A stretch of 64,000 bases of DNA. It comes from Paenibacillus spongiae (GTDB taxonomy: Bacteria > Bacillota > Bacilli > Paenibacillales > Paenibacillaceae). The DNA lies in contig NZ_CP091430.1 of assembly GCF_024734895.1 (NCBI RefSeq), forward strand, positions 3,862,501 to 3,926,500. The letters are read 5' to 3'. A program made the position numbers and the translations under genes. The notes under the pieces are model-generated. The model saw only the letters and a list, made by a program, of their open reading frames with translations, was not told the origin of the DNA and did not search any database. How positions within the stretch are numbered: position 1 is the stretch's first letter; the number at the start of each line of letters is the position of its first letter. This document shows positions 44,183 to 52,280 of this stretch, piece after piece.

Positions 44183-44294
44183 AGTAGAGCGTCCTCCTGG
44201 ATGATGGGATTTTAAAGGGCTATGACCCGTTGCGTACTCCCATCGTACCGAGGCGCTTTTCTTTTTGCAAAGACGGAATTAATCCATCTACAGG

Positions 44295-44384
44295 AATGCT
44301 AACGGGGAACGATAGTTCAACCATGGAGCAGTCTGCACCTTGCAGCTGCTCCATTTTTCATTACGCTAACGGGCAGAATAACGC
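44295..44384 (+). repeat. Intact structured repeat next to the IS110-type element
   Basis: Left block AATGCTAACGGGGAACGATA then GTTCAAC (44295-44321), central hairpin ATGGAGCAG...CTGCTCCAT with TTTTTCAT (44323-44360), right block GCTAACGGGCAGAATAAC (44365-44382). Nearly identical to the copy at 38756-38845. Confidence 0.9.
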
Positions 44385-44456
44385 AACAATGACTTACTTA
44401 ATACCGTTTAATTATTAAAGCTTGATATACCCGAAGTAAGAAAGGGGGGGATTTTC

Positions 44457-44930
44457 ATGAAGAAGATAGCCTTGGTGTCACTCCTACTTCTCTTGGCTTT
44501 TTCGATATTGGCCACGGGTTGTGGAAGTGAGGACTCCAATTTTCCAAAGGTAACAGAGCCATATCATTCTGACCAAGCGATTAAAAATGGAGATGTAGTA
44601 AATGTACATGGAAAGTATTCTAATATTGAAAAGTGGCAAACGTTCTTAAAAAATCTTGAGAGTAATAATCCTGATAAAGTTCGAATAACTCAGTATACAA
44701 TCGAAGGAAATCCCATCTTTTATGAGCTTTCATATAACGGGAAGCTGATAAGCTATACATTCGATAACTCCATGGATGCATTTGGTTCAGATTTAAACAG
44801 ACCAAGTACTAACTGTAAAGGGTTTGATTTAAAGAAAATGGAAGATGGACGAGATGGTTTTGTGCTTCGAGGATGTGACAATACCAAAATTGGAGATACC
44901 TTTTGGTTTGAAAAGAGCTCGATAAACTAA
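44457..44930 (+). CDS. DUF4362 domain lipoprotein
   Basis: 157 residues, ATG behind AAAGGGGGGG. Lipoprotein signal peptide with lipobox LATGC (Cys ~22). The mature part (SDQAIKNGDVVNVHGKYSNI, KVRITQYTIEGNPIFYELSY) matches the DUF4362 family found in Bacillales. Anchored to the outer face of the membrane; function unknown. Single-gene unit following a structured repeat. Confidence 0.85.
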   Translation: MKKIALVSLLLLLAFSILATGCGSEDSNFPKVTEPYHSDQAIKNGDVVNVHGKYSNIEKWQTFLKNLESNNPDKVRITQYTIEGNPIFYELSYNGKLISYTFDNSMDAFGSDLNRPSTNCKGFDLKKMEDGRDGFVLRGCDNTKIGDTFWFEKSSIN

Positions 44931-45004
44931 CTGTGAATGTTTAGCGTATTAACTTTGAATAACACTTCGTGGTTCAGAAGAAAATATCTATTATGTTACA
45001 TAGT

Positions 45005-45034
45005 AAAAAGACCAGGCGCAAACCTGGTCTTTTT
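45005..45034. terminator. Bidirectional terminator
   Basis: AAAAAGACCAGG and CCTGGTCTTTTT form a perfect stem with a CGCAAA loop and T-runs on both strands. It serves the DUF4362 gene and the convergent Cys-rich protein gene. Confidence 0.85.
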
Positions 45035-45103
45035 GTTTCAATACCCATTAAGTTATGATACAAAACACCCGAAAGAAAATATTTGAGGTTAATGATAAAG
45101 AAA

Positions 45104-45856
45104 TTACTTACATAATTTGGTTCCGTTTTCGTCAATAACGGAACCGTCAAGATAGGCTGAACCGATGCTGGTATTGGTAGTAACAGACGGACTAACACTC
45201 GCCAAAGTAGTAGAAGTCCCAGCAGCATTAACAGTTACAGGTACAATTTGAGTATTAAATGTAAAACCGACTTGTGCTGTCGCTGTCAAAAAGTACGTGT
45301 GTGCTCCTTTAGGAGCGTTAATGTCTGTACACGAAGCAGAGGTCGTTGCCGTAATAGTACTTACAAAAGGAATAGGAAGAGTAGCAGTTGGTGTAATGGT
45401 TACCCTGGCGTCTAATATGTTAGATCTGAAATCATTAGTTTGACACACAAGGGTTCCACTACCAATAGCATCACGCCATAGTTTGAAAATAATCGAATGT
45501 ATGTGGAATAACGGTACATTCATATCTATTCTTGTTGCTGGAACCGCACCAAAAGTATTAATGTTAATAGTACCACTTAAGTCGATATTCCAATCTACTT
45601 TTGCCTTTAGATTTATACGGTCATCTGTATGAATTTCTTTCAATGTTATTCGTGCAATTTCCGTTTCAATTAAGATAGGCAGAAGTGTAGAAGGGGAAAC
45701 ATTAGGAGTGATATTTTCAACAAAGTCAAAGTATTTAAGCAAACATTTTTGATTGCTGCCTGGTGTACAACAGCAGTCACATTTTTTATTGTGATCTTTT
45801 TTATTGTGATCTTTTTTACAGCAATCTTTTTTACAGTCTTTATTGCAATTACCCAA
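45104..45856 (-). CDS. Cys/Lys-rich secreted or spore-surface-like protein
   Basis: 250 residues from TTG at 45856 (AAAGGTGGG 6 bp upstream). The N-terminal ~40 residues are Cys/Lys/Asp/His-rich with short repeats (CKKDCCKK, KKDHNKKDHNKK, CDCCC), as in coat or exosporium proteins and metal-binding tails. The remainder is a Thr/Ile/Val-rich beta protein (PTATLPIPFVSTITATTSAS; TLASVSPSVTTNTSIG). There is no signal peptide, which suits a mother-cell-made spore surface protein; this is inference. The repeat region may vary in length between strains. Confidence 0.7.
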   Translation of the reverse strand: MGNCNKDCKKDCCKKDHNKKDHNKKCDCCCTPGSNQKCLLKYFDFVENITPNVSPSTLLPILIETEIARITLKEIHTDDRINLKAKVDWNIDLSGTININTFGAVPATRIDMNVPLFHIHSIIFKLWRDAIGSGTLVCQTNDFRSNILDARVTITPTATLPIPFVSTITATTSASCTDINAPKGAHTYFLTATAQVGFTFNTQIVPVTVNAAGTSTTLASVSPSVTTNTSIGSAYLDGSVIDENGTKLCK

Positions 45857-46237
45857 ATTAAACCCACCTTTCTTATGTTCCTTACGATGGTCTTTCCCAT
45901 CTTTTATAGTAGATTTCCCTACATTTTCGATAGGGGGTAGCGTCCCGAAAATGCGGAATTACAACGGTAAGCTGTTTCAGCGTTAAAAATGAAGGATTTA
46001 ACAACGATAAGACTTTTGAGACAAGTCATACGAGACACTAGCAAGCTTTATTTGACGCAAAATCGGTTAAGTCTCATGGGGAATCCTGACGCTACTCCTA
46101 TATTCTATGAATATACTAGACTAGCTGCCTGTGCTAAGTTCGACATGACAAAATTCAAACATGTGTCCCGAGCGCAAGACTAGCGTGGAGTCGAGTTCTG
46201 GTGGCTAATCATGCTATTTTACCAGCTGTTTCCATTC
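45857..46237. other. Gap without an assignable gene
   Basis: About 380 bp. A 64-codon plus-strand frame (45989-46183) has no ribosome binding site or recognised motif. The minus strand supplies the leader of the Cys-rich gene. Nothing else is supported. Confidence 0.4.
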
Positions 46238-46328
46238 TTGAACTAACGGGAACGATAGTTAAACGAAACAATGAGCAGTTTGCCGCGGCAGCTGCTCCTT
46301 ATTTTATTAAGCTAAATGGCAGATTAGC
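46238..46328 (+). repeat. Intact structured repeat
   Basis: Left block TTGAACTAACGGGAACGATA then GTTAAAC (46238-46264), central hairpin GAGCAGTTTGCC/GCGGCAGCTGCTC (46273-46297), diverged right block TTAAGCTAAATGGCAGATTA (46307-46326). Confidence 0.85.
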
Positions 46329-46391
46329 GGAGTACAGATATTTCTTCTTCTGCTCATTAGTGAGATAATCGGAGGAAAAGGAGTGATTTCA

Positions 46392-46847
46392 ATGGATTGT
46401 TGCTCACCCTCAAGTAACACACAAGAGGTTAATATAAATTGTCCTTCATGCGGCGAAAAGGGGAGGAACGTGCAACTTATCACGCTCAAGTCATTGCTTA
46501 AAGCTAGCGCTTTAGAAACCATTGAACCTGAGAACACTTACGTATTTTGTTCGAGCCCTAATTGCTCTACCGTATATTTTAGTGGGAACCACTCTCAAAC
46601 ATTCTCCGAGAGTGACCTAAAGGTACCTGTGTACCAGAAGAACTTAGGCTTTGATGTACCTGTGTGTTATTGCTTTGGCTGGACGCGAGAACGCCTCATC
46701 CAAGCGGCAGGAACCGACCAAAAACCTGCCGCCCAAATCAAAGTTCACGTTCAGGCGGGGCGATGTGGATGTGAGATAAACAATCCCCAAGGGGCATGTT
46801 GCTTAGGGAATGTGAATGCTTTTGTACGGGGTATCAAAGAGGTGTAA
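46392..46847 (+). CDS. CopZ-like Cys-rich (2Fe-2S/zinc-binding) protein
   Basis: 151 residues from ATG at 46392 (AAGGAG upstream). A zinc-ribbon-like N-terminus (CCSPSSN...INCPSCGEKG) is followed by CSSPNCSTVYFSG and a BFD-type C-terminal part (PVCYCFGWTRERLIQA, GRCGCEINNPQGACCLGNV). This layout resembles the Fe-S/zinc-containing CopZ variants that link copper or mercury handling to Fe-S chemistry. No copper ATPase is nearby. It precedes a ferredoxin-like gene by 32 bp. Confidence 0.75.
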   Translation: MDCCSPSSNTQEVNINCPSCGEKGRNVQLITLKSLLKASALETIEPENTYVFCSSPNCSTVYFSGNHSQTFSESDLKVPVYQKNLGFDVPVCYCFGWTRERLIQAAGTDQKPAAQIKVHVQAGRCGCEINNPQGACCLGNVNAFVRGIKEV

Positions 46848-46879
46848 GCTGTCACTACACATCACTTGGGGGTGTATAC

Positions 46880-47251
46880 ATGGCAAAAAAGAGTAAGTCA
46901 GAGGAACGAATGGAGCGCATGAAGCATCATATTCTAGTTTGCCGTGGACCGAGTTGCTCTCAAGCCTCCTCTGAAGATGTATTGATAGCGATGCGTAAAC
47001 ATATAAAAAATGAAAACCTTGATGAAACAGTGCGAATTACCGTTACAGACTGCATGTTGCGCTGCTCTCAATCTCCGACAGTTGTTGTCTATCCTGATGG
47101 AGTATGGTATCAGAAGATGACCATTGAGTCTGCGGAGAAAATTATAAAGGAGCATCTGTTAAGGGAAGAGATTGTGGTGGAGAAGGCTCAATATCGGTTA
47201 GTCGATGGGAAATTCGTGCTTTGCAAAGTGAGAAAAGGTATTAGCAAATAA
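46880..47251 (+). CDS. Thioredoxin-like [2Fe-2S] ferredoxin
   Basis: 123 residues from ATG at 46880 (GGGGGTG upstream); the longer upstream frame overlaps the CopZ-like gene. Cys pattern HHILVCRGPSCSQASS and VTDCMLRCSQSPTVVVYPDG is the four-Cys site of thioredoxin-fold [2Fe-2S] ferredoxins (2Fe2S_thioredx). It probably passes electrons to or from the CopZ-like protein as a two-gene unit flanked by structured repeats on both sides. Confidence 0.85.
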   Translation: MAKKSKSEERMERMKHHILVCRGPSCSQASSEDVLIAMRKHIKNENLDETVRITVTDCMLRCSQSPTVVVYPDGVWYQKMTIESAEKIIKEHLLREEIVVEKAQYRLVDGKFVLCKVRKGISK

Positions 47252-47253
47252 TG

Positions 47254-47320
47254 TTAAACTAACTGGATACGTTAGCTTAATAAAAAACGAAAAGCAGCTT
47301 GCCGCGGCAGCTGCTCCTAT
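47254..47320 (+). repeat. Structured repeat lacking a right block
   Basis: Left block TTAAACTAACTGGATACGTT then AGCTTAAT (47254-47282) starts 2 bp after the ferredoxin stop; central hairpin AGCAGCTTGCC/GCGGCAGCTGCT (47293-47317). The right block is absent; a coding remnant follows instead. Confidence 0.8.
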
Positions 47321-47325
47321 AATAT

Positions 47326-47416
47326 TTCGATTGGATGTTCAGATATAGATGAGATAGAACTATGGGAAATGTTGAATTTAAATGGCGATGTATTAAAATT
47401 TACTAGTCATGATTAA
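47326..47416 (+). pseudogene. 3' remnant of an unidentified gene at a repeat edge
   Basis: Directly after the repeat's hairpin the frame reads SIGCSDIDEIELWEMLNLNG then DVLKFTSHD and a stop at 47414. It lacks a start and looks like the last ~30 codons of a lost gene. No family is recognised. Confidence 0.4.
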
Positions 47417-47427
47417 GCTTTCGGATA

Positions 47428-48228
47428 CTATAGTTTTCTTGCTTTGATTACAAAAGTTACAGGAAGCATCTTTGCTTTTTTTGCAAATTCGCTGTTATCG
47501 TCCCGCGATTGCATAATTTCATCATCAGATTGCTCAATCATTTGCTCAATTACAAATCCCGCTTTTGCCAACGCATTCACGTAGGTTGATAGTTTACGGT
47601 CCGATAATGTTAGCGCACCTTCATCAAGAGATACCGAATACCAAGATTCATCGAAATAATTTTTTTTAAAAGTAAGCCTATCATTTTCTGCAACAACACA
47701 TTTGTGTATAGGGTGAGACCAACTGAAAATAAATACACCGTCTTTTTTAAGGTAAGAAGCGATCCGGCAAAAAGTACCCTCAAGGTCGGTGGTCCAGCCT
47801 ATGGCATAAATAGAATAAACAAAGTCAAAATAACCCACTGGTATGCCACATTCTTCTTCCATGGGAGAACAGATCAATTTTGCTGAAAGACCGCATGCCT
47901 TCAAATGTTGCGTTGCCTTTTCGATTTGTTTTTCTGATATATCCACAGCCCATAGTTCAGATGCTTTGCGTTCCCCCAGATATTGCAAGGATTGACCGTT
48001 TCCACAGCCTATCTCCAGCATCTTTTTCCCTGAGACATCGCCAAAAAGCTGGCATTTTTCTTCTGAGACAAATGCTCCATAAAAAGGAAGCACGATTGCT
48101 CCCAAGAAGTCATTTCCTTTTGTATCCCAATAGAAGCTGTTTGTTTTATAAACAGAATGCTTGTCCATGTCGACCGAGATGGCGCAGCCAACCTCACCAG
48201 CGCCTATAATGTTTGAATTCTTGTCCAT
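47428..48228 (-). CDS. Class I SAM-dependent methyltransferase
   Basis: 266 residues from ATG at 48228 (GGGGAGGG upstream). Motif I MLEIGCGNGQSLQYLG, an acidic end of strand 2 (LWAVDISEKQIEKA), and FDFVYSIYAIGWTTDLEGTF as motif IV region. Small-molecule methyltransferase fold; substrate unknown. An in-frame near-duplicate of 20 bp around the start (48215-48234 and 48155-48174) gives a second possible ATG at 48168, so the first 20 residues may be an added extension. Divergent from the ABC exporter. Confidence 0.88.
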   Translation of the reverse strand: MDKNSNIIGAGEVGCAISVDMDKHSVYKTNSFYWDTKGNDFLGAIVLPFYGAFVSEEKCQLFGDVSGKKMLEIGCGNGQSLQYLGERKASELWAVDISEKQIEKATQHLKACGLSAKLICSPMEEECGIPVGYFDFVYSIYAIGWTTDLEGTFCRIASYLKKDGVFIFSWSHPIHKCVVAENDRLTFKKNYFDESWYSVSLDEGALTLSDRKLSTYVNALAKAGFVIEQMIEQSDDEIMQSRDDNSEFAKKAKMLPVTFVIKARKL

Positions 48229-48434
48229 GCCGACGCCCTCCCCAAATATAATAATAAGAGACTAAACGTATATTCCGATTTGCGCGTTATCCCAATAATA
48301 CATATCGAATACGAATACTCTGTGCTGTTAACCCCAAAATAATATACCGTTTTTCAATGAACTAATCTACCTAAAATCATCCATCCAGCGTCCATTTGAT
48401 CTCGCAGACATGACCGACCGGTAGCAACCTTAGT

Positions 48435-48489
48435 CATTCAACCGGCAGTTGAATGTCCAATTTCAACTATAACTTGATAGGTTGAAATT
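48435..48489 (+). promoter_or_regulatory. Four-half-site operator upstream of the ABC exporter
   Basis: Two perfect dyads share the half-site TTCAAC/GTTGAA: CATTCAAC-N5-GTTGAATG (48435-48455) and AATTTCAAC-N13-GTTGAAATT (48459-48489). They lie ~65-120 bp before the exporter start. A likely -10 (TATGCT, ~48500) follows. The cognate regulator is not encoded next to it. Confidence 0.6.
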
Positions 48490-48552
48490 CGCGGGTGTGC
48501 TATGCTGATTTCGAAATTGCGCTTCAGCCCTATTTCATAAGGAGGTTTTAGT

Positions 48553-50400
48553 GTGTCAACAGAGAAAAAAACGGCGTACTCCGCGTGGTCAAACATCATT
48601 TACTCCATGCGGCTGCACTGGCGGGCAAGGCCGCTAACGCTGATTTGCTGTGCCGTATCGGTGCTTGTTGGCGTAGGTCTGCCTTTTGTAAGCATCCTTA
48701 TGCCCAAAATTGTCATCGACAACATTACGGCAGGCGTCACGCCAAGCGAATTTATACTGTCGGTGGGCGCCATGGCGCTTCTTCTGGCCGTGCTGAGCTG
48801 CGTGAAAAGCTATGCCGACCTCATCACCAATGAATCTGTAGGTACCATCAGCATCTTGAAGCACCTTCAAACCATCATGCGCAAGCATCTGAATATGGAC
48901 TACGAGGTGCTGGAAAGCCCCGGATACGCAAAGCTGGGCGAAAAGGCGTGGCGCGCCATGCAAAGCAATCACTCTCCCGCCTCCAACATACCGCGACACA
49001 CGTCACAGCTTTTAATGAACGTATTGGGTTTTCTTGCCTATGGAACGGTTATTGTATCGGTACACCCTCTAATTATTCTCTTTCTTGCCGTTTCGGCCGG
49101 GATCAATTGGCTTGCGCTCTCTCGCGCCCGCAAGATTGAGAGGGACACGCGGGAAGAGCGGTCAAAGCTTCAGGGCAAGCTCTGGTATATGCAGAAGGTT
49201 TCGAAAGAGCCGTCCGGCGGCAAAGACGTACGTCTATATGACCTAAGCAGCTTAATCCGCGGTATTTTTCAAAACGTACTCGTTACATGCACCGAAAAAG
49301 AGCAAAAGGTAGCGACAGGCGATATGAAGGCTCAGCTTTCGGAAGCGGTGCTCAGCCTGATTCGTGACGGTGCCGCGTACGCGTTTCTCATTTACTTGCT
49401 GCTGAACGGCGAGATGACCTTGGGCAACTTCGTGCTCGTATTTGCCGCCATTGGCGCGTTTGCGGGCTGGTTATCGGGAATATTGACAAGTTCTAGCGAG
49501 CTGCTGCGTGCCTTAAGCGAGATGTCGGACATACGCGATTATCTGGAAGTCCCCGATATTTCAAACACCGGCGTTGGCCATCCGCTGCCGTCCGGTGATC
49601 GCCTGCCTCCCGCGATTACATTAAGAAATGTCGGATACACCTATCCGGAGGCACAGGAACCGACCCTTGGCGGCATAGATCTGGAGATCAAGCCGGGAGA
49701 GCGCATCGCCATTGTCGGGGCGAATGGGGCAGGCAAGACGACGCTTATTAAGCTCTTATGCGGTCTTTATAAGCCAACATCCGGCGAAATAACGCTAGGC
49801 GGCGTCGACATTACGCGATATAACAGGGATGAATATTTTTCACTCTTCTCCACGGTGTTTCAGGATATTCATCTCTTCTGCTGTGATATTGCCGGCAATG
49901 TATCGCAGCAACCCCCTGATCGGACAGACGACGAGAAGGTAAAGAAATGCCTCGTCATGTCCGGACTTATGGATAAGGTAAGCAGGCTTGAGAAGGGGGA
50001 AGCGACGCTTCTTGTACGTCGGGTGCACACCGACGCAATCGAACTCTCAGGCGGCGAGAAGCAGAAGCTGGCGCTGGCGCGCGCGCTGTATAAAGACGCG
50101 CCGGTTATCGTCTTGGATGAACCTACGGCTGCGCTTGACCCAATCGCGGAGAGCGAGATCTACCAGCGTTACGCCGAACTGACTGCAGGCCGAACATCGA
50201 TTTACATCTCCCACAGGCTGGCAAGCACGCGGTTCTGCGACAGGATTCTGTTAATCGACGGCGGCGGCATCGCCGAGTGCGGCACGCACGATGAGCTTAT
50301 GAGAAATGGCGGGAAATATGCCGAGATGTTCAACGTACAGTCTCACTACTATAAGGATGGGGAGGTCGCCGACAATGAAGAAGCGTTCCATCTGGCGTAA
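48553..50400 (+). CDS. ABC exporter half-transporter (membrane plus ATPase domain), first subunit
   Basis: 615 residues from GTG at 48553 (AGGAGG upstream). Six-helix exporter membrane domain (~20-320) fused to an ATPase domain: Walker A GANGAGKTT, signature ELSGGEKQKLALARAL, Walker B VIVLDEPTAALDP and H-loop YISHRLAST. The catalytic Glu is present. The 3' end overlaps the second half-transporter by 26 bp, so they form a heterodimeric exporter. Substrate unknown; peptide or antibiotic export is typical. Confidence 0.92.
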   Translation: MSTEKKTAYSAWSNIIYSMRLHWRARPLTLICCAVSVLVGVGLPFVSILMPKIVIDNITAGVTPSEFILSVGAMALLLAVLSCVKSYADLITNESVGTISILKHLQTIMRKHLNMDYEVLESPGYAKLGEKAWRAMQSNHSPASNIPRHTSQLLMNVLGFLAYGTVIVSVHPLIILFLAVSAGINWLALSRARKIERDTREERSKLQGKLWYMQKVSKEPSGGKDVRLYDLSSLIRGIFQNVLVTCTEKEQKVATGDMKAQLSEAVLSLIRDGAAYAFLIYLLLNGEMTLGNFVLVFAAIGAFAGWLSGILTSSSELLRALSEMSDIRDYLEVPDISNTGVGHPLPSGDRLPPAITLRNVGYTYPEAQEPTLGGIDLEIKPGERIAIVGANGAGKTTLIKLLCGLYKPTSGEITLGGVDITRYNRDEYFSLFSTVFQDIHLFCCDIAGNVSQQPPDRTDDEKVKKCLVMSGLMDKVSRLEKGEATLLVRRVHTDAIELSGGEKQKLALARALYKDAPVIVLDEPTAALDPIAESEIYQRYAELTAGRTSIYISHRLASTRFCDRILLIDGGGIAECGTHDELMRNGGKYAEMFNVQSHYYKDGEVADNEEAFHLA

Positions 50401-52204
50401 TCTGTGCCGCGGATACGGCATAGTAAATCGTTTAACGCCAACCTATATTCCGCTTACTATCGTCTCATCCTTTGTAAGAGCTGTTCAACCGTTAATGGTG
50501 CTCTTCCTGTCTGCCCAGATCATAAACGAGCTGGCCGGCGAGCGCGACACCGGGCGAATAATGCTGTATGCCGCACTTGCAGTTGGGCTTGCGTTTGTCG
50601 GTTCGGCTATCAATGCCGCGGTGACGCGCCGGATCGCGACCTTAAACAGCACGTTGTGGGCGCGATTCTACTTTTTCCTCGGCAATCGATACATGCAGCT
50701 TAATTACGATCAAGTGGAAGATACAGAGAATAATGAAATGTTAGCGGATATTGAAGCCAAGACGAACGGCAACGGACTGGGCCTTCTGCGGCTGCACTAC
50801 AGTCTGCCGGAACTATTGCAGCCCCTTTTTGAACTGATGGCATGTATCATATTGTTCTTCGGGATGTTTACATCCGCTTCTTCCTATGAGCAGACGTTTA
50901 TCACATCACCGTTTGCCACCGGTTTGATGGTTCTGCTCATCCTGCTCATCCTTCCCTTCACCTATGCGCTAAAGAAGAGGGAGGAGCGGATTCAAATGAA
51001 AGTGTTTGAGGAAAATCCAAAGTCCAACACCTATGTTCATTTTTTTAACGAATACATGCAGGTCAAAAATGCCGCCAAGGACATTCGCCTCTATAAACAG
51101 GCGCCGGCGATCGAGGATCATTACAATAAATCGGTTGGCGCGGAGTTCTGGTACCGGATTTTTGACTTGTTCGGCAAGAACAACGCATTGGCAGCGGCTA
51201 TGAATGCCGTGCTGGGCGGCTGCGTCTATCTCTTTATCGGTCTGCGGGCGCTATATGGCATGTATCCCTTAGGCAGCGTGGTTCAGTATATCGGCGCGGT
51301 TACGGGCGCTGTCGGCGCGCTGGCCAAGCTGGTCTCGGTTCTGGGCAATTTTATTACAAACAACCCGTATCTCAGCCTCGCGTTCGACTATCTTGACCTG
51401 CCGGACAACATGCGAAAGAGCGATGGAAGCAGACAAATCCCGCAAGAAGGACTGGAGTTTGAGTTTCGTGACGTGTCGTTTAAGTATCCTGGGTCCGACA
51501 ACTACGCTATCAAGCATCTTAGCATGAAGTTTAATATTGGCGAACGGCTTGCCGTCGTGGGGTTGAATGGCAGCGGCAAGACGACAATGATTAAGCTCCT
51601 ATGCCGGCTTTATGAACCTACGGAGGGTGTTATCACGTTAAACGGCATTGACATTAGGGAGTACGACTATTCGGCGTATATGGGCGTTTTCAGCGTTGTG
51701 TTTCAAGATTTTAAGCTGTACTCATTCTCGCTTGGCCATAACGTAGCCTCCTCCGAGAGCTATGACGCAGCATTGGCGGAGGAGTCTCTTATTATGGCTG
51801 GGCTTGGCGAAAAGGTAAAGAACATGCCCAATGGGCTTCACACCTACTTGCACAAGGATTTTTCAGACGACGGCGTGGAGCTATCCGGGGGCGAAGCGCA
51901 GAAGGCGGCTCTCGCAAGGGCGTTGTACAAAAACGCGCCTTTTGTGATACTAGACGAACCAACGGCGGCGCTGGACCCGATAGCGGAGTTCGAGATTTAT
52001 TCCCGATTTAATGAACTAATCGGCGACAAAACGGCAATCTTCGTCTCCCACCGACTCTCGTCCTGCAGGTTCTGTCACGACATTGCCGTGTTTCACGAGG
52101 GTCAGCTTATTCAACGCGGCTCCCATGACGAACTTATAGCCGACCGGGGCGGGAAATACGCTGAACTGTGGAATGCGCAGGCTCAGTATTATGTTGGGGC
52201 GTGA
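50375..52204 (+). CDS. ABC exporter half-transporter, second subunit
   Basis: 609 residues from ATG at 50375 (GGGGAGG 8 bp upstream); an earlier in-frame start would lie deep in the first gene. Same architecture: membrane domain (~15-320), Walker A GLNGSGKTT, signature ELSGGEAQKAALARAL, Walker B FVILDEPTAALDP, H-loop FVSHRLSSC. Both ATPase sites look canonical. Pairs with the first subunit. Confidence 0.92.
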   Translation: MKKRSIWRNLCRGYGIVNRLTPTYIPLTIVSSFVRAVQPLMVLFLSAQIINELAGERDTGRIMLYAALAVGLAFVGSAINAAVTRRIATLNSTLWARFYFFLGNRYMQLNYDQVEDTENNEMLADIEAKTNGNGLGLLRLHYSLPELLQPLFELMACIILFFGMFTSASSYEQTFITSPFATGLMVLLILLILPFTYALKKREERIQMKVFEENPKSNTYVHFFNEYMQVKNAAKDIRLYKQAPAIEDHYNKSVGAEFWYRIFDLFGKNNALAAAMNAVLGGCVYLFIGLRALYGMYPLGSVVQYIGAVTGAVGALAKLVSVLGNFITNNPYLSLAFDYLDLPDNMRKSDGSRQIPQEGLEFEFRDVSFKYPGSDNYAIKHLSMKFNIGERLAVVGLNGSGKTTMIKLLCRLYEPTEGVITLNGIDIREYDYSAYMGVFSVVFQDFKLYSFSLGHNVASSESYDAALAEESLIMAGLGEKVKNMPNGLHTYLHKDFSDDGVELSGGEAQKAALARALYKNAPFVILDEPTAALDPIAEFEIYSRFNELIGDKTAIFVSHRLSSCRFCHDIAVFHEGQLIQRGSHDELIADRGGKYAELWNAQAQYYVGA

Positions 52205-52238
52205 GATAGGCTTGAGCCTATTCCCCGTCCATGTACTA

Positions 52239-52280
52239 AAGAAGGCAGGATAAGGAAATGCCCTTATCCTGCCTTCTTGT
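52239..52280 (+). terminator. Terminator of the ABC exporter operon
   Basis: AAGAAGGCAGGATAAGG and CCTTATCCTGCCTTCTT form a perfect 17-bp stem. Confidence 0.85.

Larger units (their letters stand above)
42531..44253 (-). mobile_element. IS110/IS1111-type insertion sequence
   Basis: A perfect 12-bp inverted repeat (CCTCGGTACGAT at 42531-42542, ATCGTACCGAGG at 44242-44253) flanks an IS110-family transposase and a ~370-bp noncoding 3' region. Subterminal inverted repeats and a long noncoding stretch downstream of the transposase are features of the IS1111 subgroup. True ends probably lie a few bases outside the repeats. No target duplication is expected for this family and none is obvious. Confidence 0.8.

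Noticed and set aside
44974..45228. Minus-strand 84-codon frame near the Cys-rich gene
   Set aside because: Overlaps the terminator and the real gene's 3' end in another frame.
37064..47416. Classical integron
   Set aside because: The recombinase lacks a visible integron-specific extra domain, and the repeat ends (AACTAAC, ATAGTT) do not fit the RYYYAAC/GTTRRRY attC core. A cassette-like array of another type is kept as a hypothesis.
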